Origin: Candidatus Dadabacteria bacterium
GTDB taxonomy: Bacteria > Desulfobacterota_D > UBA1144 > Nemesobacterales > Nemesobacteraceae
DNA length: 64,000 bases
Direction of reading: 5' to 3'
NCBI GenBank assembly: GCA_022822065.1
Contig: JAJECI010000007.1
Coordinates: forward strand, 62,001 to 126,000
Below, piece after piece: positions 41,401-50,190 of the stretch. Position numbers and translations under genes: made by a program. Below the pieces are notes generated by a model, which did not search any database, had not been told where the DNA came from, and saw nothing but the letters and a program-made list of their open reading frames with translations. The first letter of the stretch is position 1; the number at the start of each line of letters is the position of its first letter.

Positions 41401-43122
41401 TCAGGCGTATTTCGTTTTCCATACCTTAAAGACCATAAGCGCAAACAGTCTGCGGGTCTGGTCGGAACGGGGATTTTCGTTAAGTCTGATAAGTCTTTCA
41501 ATATATCGTCTGTCAAAAAACTCATCATCCCCGTCAAGCAGTATCTCGGCCGCAAACTCCTTCCATTCGTTTTTAAGCCACCGGGAAAGAGGGGGGTTAA
41601 AGCCGCGTTTTCTCTCAAGAGGAAGTTCGGGAGGCAGATATTTCTCCGCAAGCCTTTTTAAAAGGTATTTAGCCGTGTTTCCATTAAGCTTTAAGTTCGC
41701 TGGCACTTTGCCCAGTGCGAACTCCACTAAGTTTGTGTCAAGAAAAGGAGTTCTTACTCTAAGCCCCAAGTCTCTGCTCAAACTGTGGATCTTGTAAAGA
41801 ATATCGTCCGGGTCGGACCTATAAGTGGAAAAACCCATCTTGCCGCCGAAGGTTCCGCCATAGGATTCAAAGACCGAAGCGGCATACTGCTCGGGCTCGT
41901 AAAAGCCTTCCCCGAGTTCCTCGATTACCCAAGGCCTAAAAAGCCTCGTTCTCATTACATCATTGAATACATTGTTTCGCCTCAGGAAAAACTGCTTTGA
42001 GGGGATATCTTCGAGAAAGACTCTCAATCCGTGTTCTTCGGGGAAAAACCCCGCGACTTTGCCCCTCAGGTACTTAAGGGGCCGGGGGGACGCGCCGTCA
42101 ATCGCAAGATGCTTCAAGGAAAAGCGATGAGTTCTGAACCCTAGGAAAAGCCCGTCGGCCCCGTCTCCCGAGAGAACCGAATTCACGTTCGCCCCGGCAA
42201 GGGCAAGTGCGCGGGAAGTCGGAATTATCGATGGGTCTGCCAGAGGTTCGTGAAACTTTGATACACAACCAATAAAGTGGTCTTTGTCAGGTTCCACAAA
42301 CAGTTCGTGGTGATCCGTCCCGAAGTGCCGGGATACTATTCTGGAATACCGGGTCTCATCGTAATCTTTATCCGAATACCCCACGATGAAAGTTTTAACG
42401 GGCCGGGAGGAAAGTTGGCTCATAACCGCCACTATAAGACTCGAGTCAAGTCCGCCGCTTAAAAAAGCTCCCGGGACGTCGCTACCCTCTAGCCTCAGTC
42501 TTACAGCCTCTTCGAAAAGCTCATCCAGTTCCGAAAGAAGTTTCCCCTCTTCTCCCAATGTGCACTCCTCAAGCGGCGATTCCCAGTACCTTGTCTCGCG
42601 CAGACCACCGGAGTCCGTGTTGTAGGAAATGAAGTTTCCCGGAAGCACCCTGCGGACGTTTTTGAATATGGTCCTATCAGCCGGGATGTACCTTAACGCC
42701 AGATAGTAGTTTAAGGAAACCGGATCGATTTCCCTCGGAAATCCTTCTGATTTTACGATCTCGCTTAAGTCGGATGAGAACATGAATCTGTCCTCAAGCT
42801 CGGAAAAATACAGGGGCACCCATCCGATCTGGTCCCTGGCGAGAATCAGTTCTCTTTTCGCCTTATCGAACACATAACACGCAAACGCGCCGTTTAATCT
42901 GCGGAAACATTCACTTCCCCATTTTCCGTAAGCGGCGGCTACCAGCTCATTAGGGTTTTCTTCTGATACGGACCCCTGTTCCCCAATCTCGTTCCTGATT
43001 TCAAGCGAGTTATGGATTTCTCCCTCGCACCCCGCGAGAACAGTCGCTCCGGGATTTGCAAAGCCCGGGATTTCCGTTAAATCCGGCGTTCTTTCCCGGC
43101 GAATTTCATGTGTAAAACTCAT
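41401..43122 (-). CDS. Asparagine synthase homologue lacking the glutaminase cysteine
   Basis: 573 residues. The C-terminal synthetase domain has the ATP loop FLSGGLDSSL and typical NSVLSGDGADGLFLG motif. The N-terminal class II amidotransferase domain keeps its later strands (LNGAFACYVFDKAKRELILARDQIG) but has no MCGI opening, so the nucleophile Cys2 is missing. ATG at 43122 follows GAGAAGATATCAG, which supports the start. It may use ammonia or amidate a sugar or peptide in the polysaccharide group around it. True asparagine synthesis is doubtful. Confidence 0.82.
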   Translation of the reverse strand: MSFTHEIRRERTPDLTEIPGFANPGATVLAGCEGEIHNSLEIRNEIGEQGSVSEENPNELVAAAYGKWGSECFRRLNGAFACYVFDKAKRELILARDQIGWVPLYFSELEDRFMFSSDLSEIVKSEGFPREIDPVSLNYYLALRYIPADRTIFKNVRRVLPGNFISYNTDSGGLRETRYWESPLEECTLGEEGKLLSELDELFEEAVRLRLEGSDVPGAFLSGGLDSSLIVAVMSQLSSRPVKTFIVGYSDKDYDETRYSRIVSRHFGTDHHELFVEPDKDHFIGCVSKFHEPLADPSIIPTSRALALAGANVNSVLSGDGADGLFLGFRTHRFSLKHLAIDGASPRPLKYLRGKVAGFFPEEHGLRVFLEDIPSKQFFLRRNNVFNDVMRTRLFRPWVIEELGEGFYEPEQYAASVFESYGGTFGGKMGFSTYRSDPDDILYKIHSLSRDLGLRVRTPFLDTNLVEFALGKVPANLKLNGNTAKYLLKRLAEKYLPPELPLERKRGFNPPLSRWLKNEWKEFAAEILLDGDDEFFDRRYIERLIRLNENPRSDQTRRLFALMVFKVWKTKYA

Positions 43123-43242
43123 CTGATATCTTCTCTCGGTTCTCGTGTCAATGTTCCGCGTACCGAGGCTTCTTCATCGTGAAGATTTTACCTCCACAGA
43201 ATAAAACAAACTATTATCGTAGGAAGGATCCGCCCCGAGGAA

Positions 43243-44553
43243 TCAGCCGAGATACATGCGGCTGAACCTACCTGCCAGATAAACGGCCGCGAGAGAATGC
43301 ACGAATTCGACGATAAGGTAAGCGATGCCAGCACCTAGATATGAATACCTAGGAACCAGCACGAACAACAGCGCAACATAGACAAGAACCTTAAACGTGC
43401 TGACCGCGGTTCTAAGTCCCGGTCTTCCGATCGCAAGGAGCATCGGCGTGAGCCAGAACGTCCCGCCCGTAAAAAGAACGGCCACGGCGAGCACCCTCAT
43501 CGTATTAGAAGCCGGCACGTACTGGCCGCCGAAAATCAGTTCTATTATCTGCTCGGTAAACAGAAGCACTATGACCAGCACGGGGATTACGAGCTTAAGC
43601 AGACTTCTTACGGAAAATTTGACGATCTCGGCGAACCTGTCGTAGAGGTTTGACGTCGAGAAACTCACAAGTCTCGGGAAAATGGCCTCGTGCAGGGGAT
43701 CCGTAATCCTGTTAACCACCTTGATCACGGCCCTTGCTATCTTGTAAAGCCCCGCCGCACCGCTTCCAAAGAAATAACCTAGGACCAAAACGGCTACTTT
43801 TCCTTCGTTAGCGATCGTAAGCGTGGCGTTAAAGCTCGTGTTAAGCAGAAACCAGGTTATCTCCCTCATCCTGCTTGAGAGAAGCCCAATTTTTGAGGAA
43901 AACCAAGTATGAAGACCCTTGTCCCTCAACATTTTGTTCACAACCATCTGGGTAAGCACGAACTCAAAGAAGGAAACCGCGACGTAGGCAACAAGAACGC
44001 CTTTTATTCCGTAACCCAGATACAGAGCCGCGAGTACTGAACCAAGCTTGAAGACCGCTTTTGCCGACTGCACGAAAACTATCGTCTTGAACCTGTCAAA
44101 TACCCTGAAAAGCGCTTCTGACGTGGTGTTGACGCTTGCGACTATGAGGGTAAGGGAAAAGATCAGAACAAGATCAAAGCCGTCGGGAGACTTTATGAAT
44201 ATGTCGTTTGCCACCCCCGCAAGCAGCAGGCAGACCCCGAAGGCTAGCAGACCCGCCGCCGCGTCGATGATATATGAGAACTTTATCATTGATAGAGCGT
44301 GGTCCGATTCATTTTTCTCCAAAAACTCGCCCACGTATTTCACGACGGATTCCCAGACTCTGAAATCCACAAGAGAACTTACAATTTTCACGTAAGCTAT
44401 GACTAGTGTCAGCAAGCCGAAGAGTTCAAGGCCCAGCACCCTCGCAAGGACAATCATTTCAACTACATTGGCAGCGGAGGGAACGGACTTGGCGACAACG
44501 AGCCAGGACACGTTTTTCATGAATTCTTTTTTTTCCGCTTTCAGTTCACGCAT
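43243..44553 (-). CDS. Polysaccharide flippase (Wzx/MATE-like, oligosaccharide flippase family)
   Basis: 436 residues with about 12 predicted membrane helices and a short charged N-terminus (MRELKAEKKEFMKNVSW). Family features include an N-terminal SVPSAANVVEMIVLARVLG helix and a conserved EAIFPRLVSF segment. It would flip lipid-linked glycans across the inner membrane. It lies about 120 bp upstream of the asparagine synthase homologue on the same strand. With the GT4 gene these make a small surface glycan group. Confidence 0.86.
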   Translation of the reverse strand: MRELKAEKKEFMKNVSWLVVAKSVPSAANVVEMIVLARVLGLELFGLLTLVIAYVKIVSSLVDFRVWESVVKYVGEFLEKNESDHALSMIKFSYIIDAAAGLLAFGVCLLLAGVANDIFIKSPDGFDLVLIFSLTLIVASVNTTSEALFRVFDRFKTIVFVQSAKAVFKLGSVLAALYLGYGIKGVLVAYVAVSFFEFVLTQMVVNKMLRDKGLHTWFSSKIGLLSSRMREITWFLLNTSFNATLTIANEGKVAVLVLGYFFGSGAAGLYKIARAVIKVVNRITDPLHEAIFPRLVSFSTSNLYDRFAEIVKFSVRSLLKLVIPVLVIVLLFTEQIIELIFGGQYVPASNTMRVLAVAVLFTGGTFWLTPMLLAIGRPGLRTAVSTFKVLVYVALLFVLVPRYSYLGAGIAYLIVEFVHSLAAVYLAGRFSRMYLG

Positions 44554-44863
44554 ATTTTAGAAACTGGGGGGAAGGTTTGATGTTCGGATAGATTTCTGGT
44601 TTTCTTAAGCGTATTTCCGCAATTGTTAAACCATCTAGCATAAATCACGACATTAAACCTTACCCGGTATAAGTCTATCAAGCCCGAAAAGACAACGACA
44701 AGCGTAGCCCTGGCATTTGATAGTCTGAGGAAAACGATTCTTTGTGGTTTCAAGTTTGAAACGCAACAAGTGGATTAATTTGAAAGATGCATGATTTGGG
44801 GTTTCGAAGCCAAGGCAGTTTCCGTTACTCTTACGGACTGCACTCGGACAACGGAAGAAATAT
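44554..44863. other. Gene-free spacer between flippase and EamA transporter
   Basis: This 310-bp stretch lies between two divergent genes. I see no convincing gene in it; the short ORFs listed there have no recognisable coding character. It holds the second copy of the GTTTCAAGTTTGAAAC palindrome. It probably contains both promoters but I could not place them reliably. Confidence 0.5.
44747..44762. repeat. Second copy of palindrome GTTTCAAGTTTGAAAC
   Basis: Seven-base arms around a GT centre, identical to the core of the 36-nt palindrome at 38215-38250. Here the arms are not extended. The two copies bracket the EF-hand and surface-glycan genes. Confidence 0.55.
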
Positions 44864-45751
44864 TTGATGCAAGCAACGCTGATCGGATTTAGCGCAATCC
44901 TTATGTGGTCGCTACTGGCCCTTCTGACGGCCTCGTCAGGAGAAGTGCCGCCCTTCCAGCTTGCCGCAATGTGTTTTTCGATCGCCACCTCCATCGGGCT
45001 GATCGCACTTGCCGCAAAGCCGTCGGGTTTTCGCAATCTGCGCCAGCCCCTAAGCATATGGTGTCTCGGCGTTGGAGGGTTGTTCGGCTATCACTTTTTC
45101 TACTTCACTGCCCTGCGCAACGCACCGGCTGTTGAAGCAAGTCTGATCGGCTACCTTTGGCCCCTGCTGATCGTTGTTGGTTCAGCATTCCTTCCCGGAG
45201 AGCGGCTCGGCTGGCATCACATAACAGGCGTACTGGCGGGTCTGGCAGGAACAGTGCTGATTGTTTCGAAAACCAGCCTTTCCTTCAATGACAGTTTTGC
45301 CTTCGGCTATGGCGCGGCGCTGCTTTCCGCCTTTACCTGGTCTGCCTACTCGCTCTTGTCACGGCGATTCGGCGCGGTTCCGACCGATGTCGTCACCGGA
45401 TTTTGCGCGATAACGGCCATCCTTTCCCTCATCTGCCATCTGGCGTTGGAACAGACGGTCTGGCCGCAAGGAACCGCAGAGTGGCTCGCCGTCGCCGGCC
45501 TCGGCCTGTTGCCGGTCGGTGCCGCCTTCTACGCTTGGGACTTTGGCGTTAAACACGGCGATATCCAGGTCTTAGGCACCGCAAGCTATTCAGCACCACT
45601 GCTTTCAACCCTGATCCTCGTTGCATCAGGTGTCGGTCAAGGTGACTGGCGTATCGCTCTTGCCTGCGTCCTGATCACCGGGGGCGCCGTGCTGGCCGCA
45701 AAGGATCTGTTGTTTTCGTCGGCGAGCCGGGAAGGGAAGGCGAAGGAATGA
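44864..45751 (+). CDS. EamA/DMT-family transporter, probable amino acid or metabolite exporter
   Basis: 295 residues with about ten membrane helices and two EamA repeats, the second beginning near FGYGAALLSAFTWSAYSLLSRRFG. Similar in outline to the YddG-type aromatic amino acid exporters of alpha-proteobacteria. Codon use differs from neighbours: it favours CTG, ATC and GGC and avoids the AGA, ATA and GGA codons common elsewhere in the window, a sign of recent transfer. Exported compound not known. Confidence 0.85.
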   Translation: MMQATLIGFSAILMWSLLALLTASSGEVPPFQLAAMCFSIATSIGLIALAAKPSGFRNLRQPLSIWCLGVGGLFGYHFFYFTALRNAPAVEASLIGYLWPLLIVVGSAFLPGERLGWHHITGVLAGLAGTVLIVSKTSLSFNDSFAFGYGAALLSAFTWSAYSLLSRRFGAVPTDVVTGFCAITAILSLICHLALEQTVWPQGTAEWLAVAGLGLLPVGAAFYAWDFGVKHGDIQVLGTASYSAPLLSTLILVASGVGQGDWRIALACVLITGGAVLAAKDLLFSSASREGKAKE

Positions 45752-45857
45752 TGCGGATATTCAAATACGGTCTCAATCCACCACAGTTCGTAAGCACCCT
45801 GTTCTCAGCCGCCGCTCCCTTGTCCAAAGCAAATGAGCGTATATATTTGAAGAGTAG

Positions 45858-46733
45858 ATGAACGGACTTCTAGAAAGCTTCATAAAGCACCTCTCGGACG
45901 AAAGAAACTACTCGGAACACACGGTAAAGGCCTATAGGAGAGATCTTGAGAATTTCCGCGATTTTCTCTTAAAGGAAGAGAAGAAGATCGAGGACGCAGA
46001 CGTAGCGGCCATAAACGCCTACGTCTCAACCCTCTACGGAAAAAACTCCCCGGCCTCGGTAGAGAGAAAAGTATCGGCGATAAGGTCCTTTTTCTCGTAT
46101 CTGGTAAGAAAAGGTCTCGCGGCGCAGAACCCCGCGAAACTCGTACGCACCCCAAAAAAGGAAAAACACCTTCCCGTGTTTTTAAGCGTGGACGAGGTGT
46201 TCAACCTGGTTGACGTAAAGGATTCTGAGAAAAATCCGCTTTGCGTGCGTGACAGGGCGATTCTCGAGCTTCTTTACTCAAGCGGCCTCCGGGTAAGCGA
46301 ACTCGCGGGGGCCACGCTCGCCGACCTCAGCATGGGAGAGGCTATAATAAGGGTCCGCGGAAAGGGGAACAAGGAGAGAATCGTTCCCGTGGGGTCAAAG
46401 GCACTTTCCGCACTCGGGGAGTATCTTGACATAAGGGGGACGCTGAAGCCCGCATCCGACCACATATTCCTTAATTCGAGGGGAGGCGGAATAACCACGA
46501 GAAGTCTGGCGCGAATAATAAAGAAGTACGGCCTAGTATCGGGGATATCGAAAAACGTGAGTCCCCACGTGCTCCGGCACTCGTTCGCCACCCACCTGCT
46601 TGCGGGCGGCGCGGACCTTCGGGCGATACAGGAGATGCTCGGCCACGCAAGTCTCTCGACGACCCAGAGATACACCCATCTCTCGGTCGAGCGGATAATG
46701 GAAGTGTACGACAAGACCCACCCGAACGCCTAG
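45858..46733 (+). CDS. xerC: Tyrosine recombinase XerC-like
   Basis: Site-specific recombinase that resolves chromosome dimers at dif. Of 291 residues, the N-terminal SAM-like core-binding domain spans about 1-90. Catalytic residues appear in SSGLRVSELAG (Arg), HVLRHSFATHLL (His-Arg), LGHASLSTTQRYTHL (His and nucleophile Tyr). It precedes hslV-hslU, the order known as codV-clpQ-clpY in Firmicutes and found in other phyla. XerC versus XerD is chosen by this context. Confidence 0.88.
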   Translation: MNGLLESFIKHLSDERNYSEHTVKAYRRDLENFRDFLLKEEKKIEDADVAAINAYVSTLYGKNSPASVERKVSAIRSFFSYLVRKGLAAQNPAKLVRTPKKEKHLPVFLSVDEVFNLVDVKDSEKNPLCVRDRAILELLYSSGLRVSELAGATLADLSMGEAIIRVRGKGNKERIVPVGSKALSALGEYLDIRGTLKPASDHIFLNSRGGGITTRSLARIIKKYGLVSGISKNVSPHVLRHSFATHLLAGGADLRAIQEMLGHASLSTTQRYTHLSVERIMEVYDKTHPNA

Positions 46734-46760
46734 AGGCTGCGGGTGAAAGAGGAAAAAACC

Positions 46761-47297
46761 ATGAGCCAGTTTCACGGAACCACGATACTCTGCGTTAAAA
46801 AAGACGGCCGGGTGGCCCTCGGGGGCGACGGCCAGGTGACCATGGGAGCAACCGCGGTAAAGCATAACGCCAAAAAAATAAGGAAGATGCGTGGCGGGAA
46901 GATCTGCGCCGGATTCGCGGGCTCAACTGCGGACGCGATGACGCTTTTTGACAAGTTCGAGGGAAAGCTCGAGGAATTCAGTGGAAGCCTGGAGCGCTCC
47001 GCGGTCGAACTCGCAAAAGAATGGAGAACGGACAGGATCCTGAGAAGGCTCGAAGCCCTGCTAATAGTCGCTAACTCTGAAACCATGCTCATAATCTCTG
47101 GAAGCGGAGACGTAATAGAACCTGACGATAGCGTGATAGCCATAGGCTCAGGAGGCCCCTTCGCTCAGGCGGCCGCTTTGGCGCTTGCCAAGCACTCGGA
47201 GCTTCCCGCCCCGAAGATAGTCGAGCGCTCGCTTGAGATCGCGGCCGGAATCTGCATTTACACAAACAGCTACATATCCATAGAGGAAATAGAATAG
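46761..47297 (+). CDS. hslV: ATP-dependent protease peptidase subunit HslV
   Basis: Proteasome-like threonine peptidase working with HslU. The ORF opens with GTG at 46743, but ATG at 46761 has GAGGAAAAAACC before it. The product begins [16 protein letters not shown]; the nucleophile should be Thr7, exposed after removal of a six-residue leader, unlike E. coli where only Met is lost. [11 protein letters not shown] and the Lys-rich NAKKIRKM region match the family. The hslU start codon follows the stop directly. Confidence 0.94.
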   Translation: MSQFHGTTILCVKKDGRVALGGDGQVTMGATAVKHNAKKIRKMRGGKICAGFAGSTADAMTLFDKFEGKLEEFSGSLERSAVELAKEWRTDRILRRLEALLIVANSETMLIISGSGDVIEPDDSVIAIGSGGPFAQAAALALAKHSELPAPKIVERSLEIAAGICIYTNSYISIEEIE

Positions 47298-48647
47298 ATG
47301 TCCCAGGAATCCTACCTCACCCCGAGGGAAATAGTATCGGAGCTAGACAAGTACATAGTCGGACAGAACATGGCCAAAAGAGCCGTGGGCGTAGCGCTCA
47401 GGAACAGGTGGAGAAGGCAGAAGGTATCGCCCGAGCTTCGCGACGAGATATCCCCCAAGAACATACTCATGATGGGACCCACCGGCGTGGGAAAAACTGA
47501 AATAGCCCGGCGCCTGGCGAGACTCGCCCAGGCCCCCTTCGTAAAGGTCGAAGCGTCAAAGTTCACCGAAGTCGGCTATGTGGGTAGGGACGTTGAGTCG
47601 ATGATACGGGACCTAACCGAGATAGCCGTCAACATGGTAACGGAGGAAGAGACCCTTTCGGTTAACACGAGGGCCAGGGATCTTGCCGAAGACAAGCTCA
47701 TCGATCTGCTCGTCCCGACGCGCCCCGTCACGGAGGCGGACGGGGACATGGAAGAGGCCCAGAAAAAGATGAGCGAGACCAAGAAGAAGATGAGAAAGCT
47801 TCTTTGGGACGGGAAGCTTGACGACAGGGAAGTCGAGATAGAAATAACGGCGAGGTCTCTTCCCATACAGGTGTTCAGTCAGGCGGGAGTCGAGGAGATG
47901 GACCCCGGCATCTCCGAGATGATCGGTAGCCTCATGCCCAAAAAATCGAAGGTAAGAAAGGTCAAGGTTCCCGAGGCCATGGATATCCTAACCGAGGAGG
48001 AAGCCCGAAAGCTAATAGACATGGACAAGGTTACCCATCTAGCTCTCGAGAGAACCGAGAACTCGGGGATAATCTTCATAGACGAGATAGACAAGGTCGC
48101 CGGAAAAAACGGCGTCTCGGGCCCTGATGTCTCAAGAGAAGGAGTGCAGAGGGACCTTCTCCCCATAATCGAGGGAAGCAGCGTCACCACGAAGCACGGG
48201 ATGGTCAGGACCGATCACATACTCTTCATCGGAGCCGGGGCGTTTCACGTCTCAAAACCGTCCGATCTCATACCTGAGCTCCAGGGACGTTTCCCCATAA
48301 GGGTTGAGCTTGAGGCGCTCACCAAAGACGACTTCATACGAATCCTCACCGAGCCCAAAAACGCCCTCATAAAACAGTACACCGAACTCATGAGGACCGA
48401 GGACATAAAACTCTCTTTCACCGACGAGGCGATAGAGAAAATAGCCGAGACCGCGGCCGAAGTTAACAGCTCCACCGAGAACATAGGGGCGAGAAGACTT
48501 CACACCGTCCTTGAGAAGCTGCTTGATGAGATCTCCTTTAACGCTCCCGACATGAAAGAGAAAAAATTCACCATAGACAAAAGCTATGTTGAGGAGAAAA
48601 TAGCTGACATCGTGAAGGACAGAGATCTAAGCAGGTACATACTCTAG
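47298..48647 (+). CDS. hslU: ATP-dependent protease ATPase subunit HslU
   Basis: AAA+ unfoldase of 449 residues that feeds HslV. Walker [16 protein letters not shown], Walker [10 protein letters not shown], an I-domain of about 110-230 with acidic and lysine-rich helices, and the sensor-2 [13 protein letters not shown] are present. The C-terminus ends DRDLSRYIL, the conserved tail that docks into HslV. Start and stop of hslV and hslU abut. Confidence 0.96.
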   Translation: MSQESYLTPREIVSELDKYIVGQNMAKRAVGVALRNRWRRQKVSPELRDEISPKNILMMGPTGVGKTEIARRLARLAQAPFVKVEASKFTEVGYVGRDVESMIRDLTEIAVNMVTEEETLSVNTRARDLAEDKLIDLLVPTRPVTEADGDMEEAQKKMSETKKKMRKLLWDGKLDDREVEIEITARSLPIQVFSQAGVEEMDPGISEMIGSLMPKKSKVRKVKVPEAMDILTEEEARKLIDMDKVTHLALERTENSGIIFIDEIDKVAGKNGVSGPDVSREGVQRDLLPIIEGSSVTTKHGMVRTDHILFIGAGAFHVSKPSDLIPELQGRFPIRVELEALTKDDFIRILTEPKNALIKQYTELMRTEDIKLSFTDEAIEKIAETAAEVNSSTENIGARRLHTVLEKLLDEISFNAPDMKEKKFTIDKSYVEEKIADIVKDRDLSRYIL

Positions 48648-48714
48648 CTAGGAAGGTTTTGTCAGAACTTTCCCTTTTAGTTAGATTCTTCGGGAAAAAT
48701 TCCCTGGAACCGAG

Positions 48715-50190
48715 ATGAATTTCAAAAACTACGACACAGAAGGCTTTTATGACGAGGTATTCAAGGATAACGCCACCCCGCACGAGTGGACCCGCTTTTT
48801 AACCGACAGGATAGAAAGCCTCTCAGGCGGAGAGCTGATCGACAGGCAGAAAGCCGCAGAGATGAACCTGTTCGAGATGGGGGTCACCTTCACCCTCTAC
48901 TCGGAAAAAAAGAAAGAGGCTGAGGAAAACATCTTCCCCTTCGACATAATCCCGAGGATAGTGTCGGCCGAGGACTGGGAACTCATAGAAAGGGGCCTCA
49001 AGCAGAGAATCCACGCTCTTAACCTCTTTATAGACGACATATACAACGACCGCAAGATCCTGAGGGACAAGGTGGTTCCCAAGGAACTCATCCTCTCAAG
49101 CAGGGAGTTTCGCCTTGACTGCGTCGGTTTTTCCCCGCCGAAGAATATCTGGTGCCACATCACGGGAACGGACCTCATAAGACATTCGGACGGAAACTTC
49201 TACATCCTCGAAGATAACCTTCGCTCCCCCTCCGGTGTCTCCTACGTGCTTGAGAACCGCGAGCTTCTTAAGCGCACCTTTCCCAAGGTGTTCGGCACCG
49301 TCGAGATAATGCCCATAAGCGATTACGGGCTTCACCTCCATGATACCCTCCAGTACCTGCTCTCCGACAGAACGGCCAACCCCAAGGTGGTGCTTCTCAC
49401 CCCGGGGATCTACAACTCGGCCTACTTCGAGCACTCGTTTCTGGCAAAGGAGATGGGAATAGAGCTTGTCGAGGGAAGGGATCTCGTCGTGGTTGAGAAT
49501 TTCGTTTACCTAAAGACCACCAAGGGGCTTGAAAAAGTGGACGTCATATACAGACGCATAGACGACAACTTCCTCGACCCTCAGGTGTTCCGTCCAGACT
49601 CCGTGCTCGGAGTTCCGGGGCTTTTCGGCGCTTACAAGGCCGGAAACGTCGCCATAGCCAACGCCCCCGGAGGAGGAGTTGCCGACGACAAGATAATATA
49701 CGCCTACGTTGAGAAGATAATAAAGTACTATCTGGGAGAAGATCCTGTGATCTCGAACGTGCCGACGTATATCTGCGAGGAGGATGAGGCCAGAAAATAC
49801 GTGCTCGACAATATAGAGAAGCTGGTCGTAAAGCCCGCGAACGAATCCGGAGGATACGGGATAGTATTCGGGCCCAAGGCGACGAAAGAGGAGCTTGCCC
49901 AGGCCAAAAGAGACATAAAGGCGGACCCCAGGAACTACATAGCCCAGAAGACCATGTCCCTCTCCCGAGCCCCCGTGATAGTGGACGATCATTTCGAGGG
50001 GCGCCACGTCGACCTGAGACCCTTCATCCTCTACGGAAAAGAGATATTCGTCCTGCCCGGAGGCCTTACCAGGGTGGCACTCCGCAAAGGTTCAATGATA
50101 GTTAATTCGTCCCAGGGCGGGGGAAGCAAGGACACTTGGGTGCTTGCTCCCGCAAAGAACGCCAGGGGCAAAGGAGGCAGAAAATCCTAA
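48715..50190 (+). CDS. Circularly permuted ATP-grasp protein of the Anbu cluster
   Basis: 491 residues of the CP_ATPgrasp type 2 family (former DUF404/DUF407). Motifs include ILEDNLRSPSGVSYVLENR, ANAPGGGVADDKIIYAYVE, LVVKPANESGGYGIV and DLRPFILYGKEIFVLPGGLTRVALRKGS. Family knowledge suggests an amide-bond-forming ligase that may make or attach a peptide tag; the reaction is unproven. It is first in a four-gene set with alpha-E, Anbu and transglutaminase-like proteins, 67 bp after hslU. Its stop codon overlaps the probable start of the alpha-E gene. Confidence 0.9.
   Translation: MNFKNYDTEGFYDEVFKDNATPHEWTRFLTDRIESLSGGELIDRQKAAEMNLFEMGVTFTLYSEKKKEAEENIFPFDIIPRIVSAEDWELIERGLKQRIHALNLFIDDIYNDRKILRDKVVPKELILSSREFRLDCVGFSPPKNIWCHITGTDLIRHSDGNFYILEDNLRSPSGVSYVLENRELLKRTFPKVFGTVEIMPISDYGLHLHDTLQYLLSDRTANPKVVLLTPGIYNSAYFEHSFLAKEMGIELVEGRDLVVVENFVYLKTTKGLEKVDVIYRRIDDNFLDPQVFRPDSVLGVPGLFGAYKAGNVAIANAPGGGVADDKIIYAYVEKIIKYYLGEDPVISNVPTYICEEDEARKYVLDNIEKLVVKPANESGGYGIVFGPKATKEELAQAKRDIKADPRNYIAQKTMSLSRAPVIVDDHFEGRHVDLRPFILYGKEIFVLPGGLTRVALRKGSMIVNSSQGGGSKDTWVLAPAKNARGKGGRKS
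50170..50186 (+). promoter_or_regulatory. Ribosome binding site and apparent AUC start of the alpha-E gene
   Basis: AAAGGAGG at 50170-50177 is a near-perfect Shine-Dalgarno. Six bases later, at 50184, is ATC, which would begin (M)LSRVAESIYWMSRYAERAGN, the standard opening of alpha-E proteins. No ATG, GTG or TTG occurs at this place. The ATC overlaps the TAA of the ATP-grasp gene (ATCCTAA). Confidence 0.55.
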
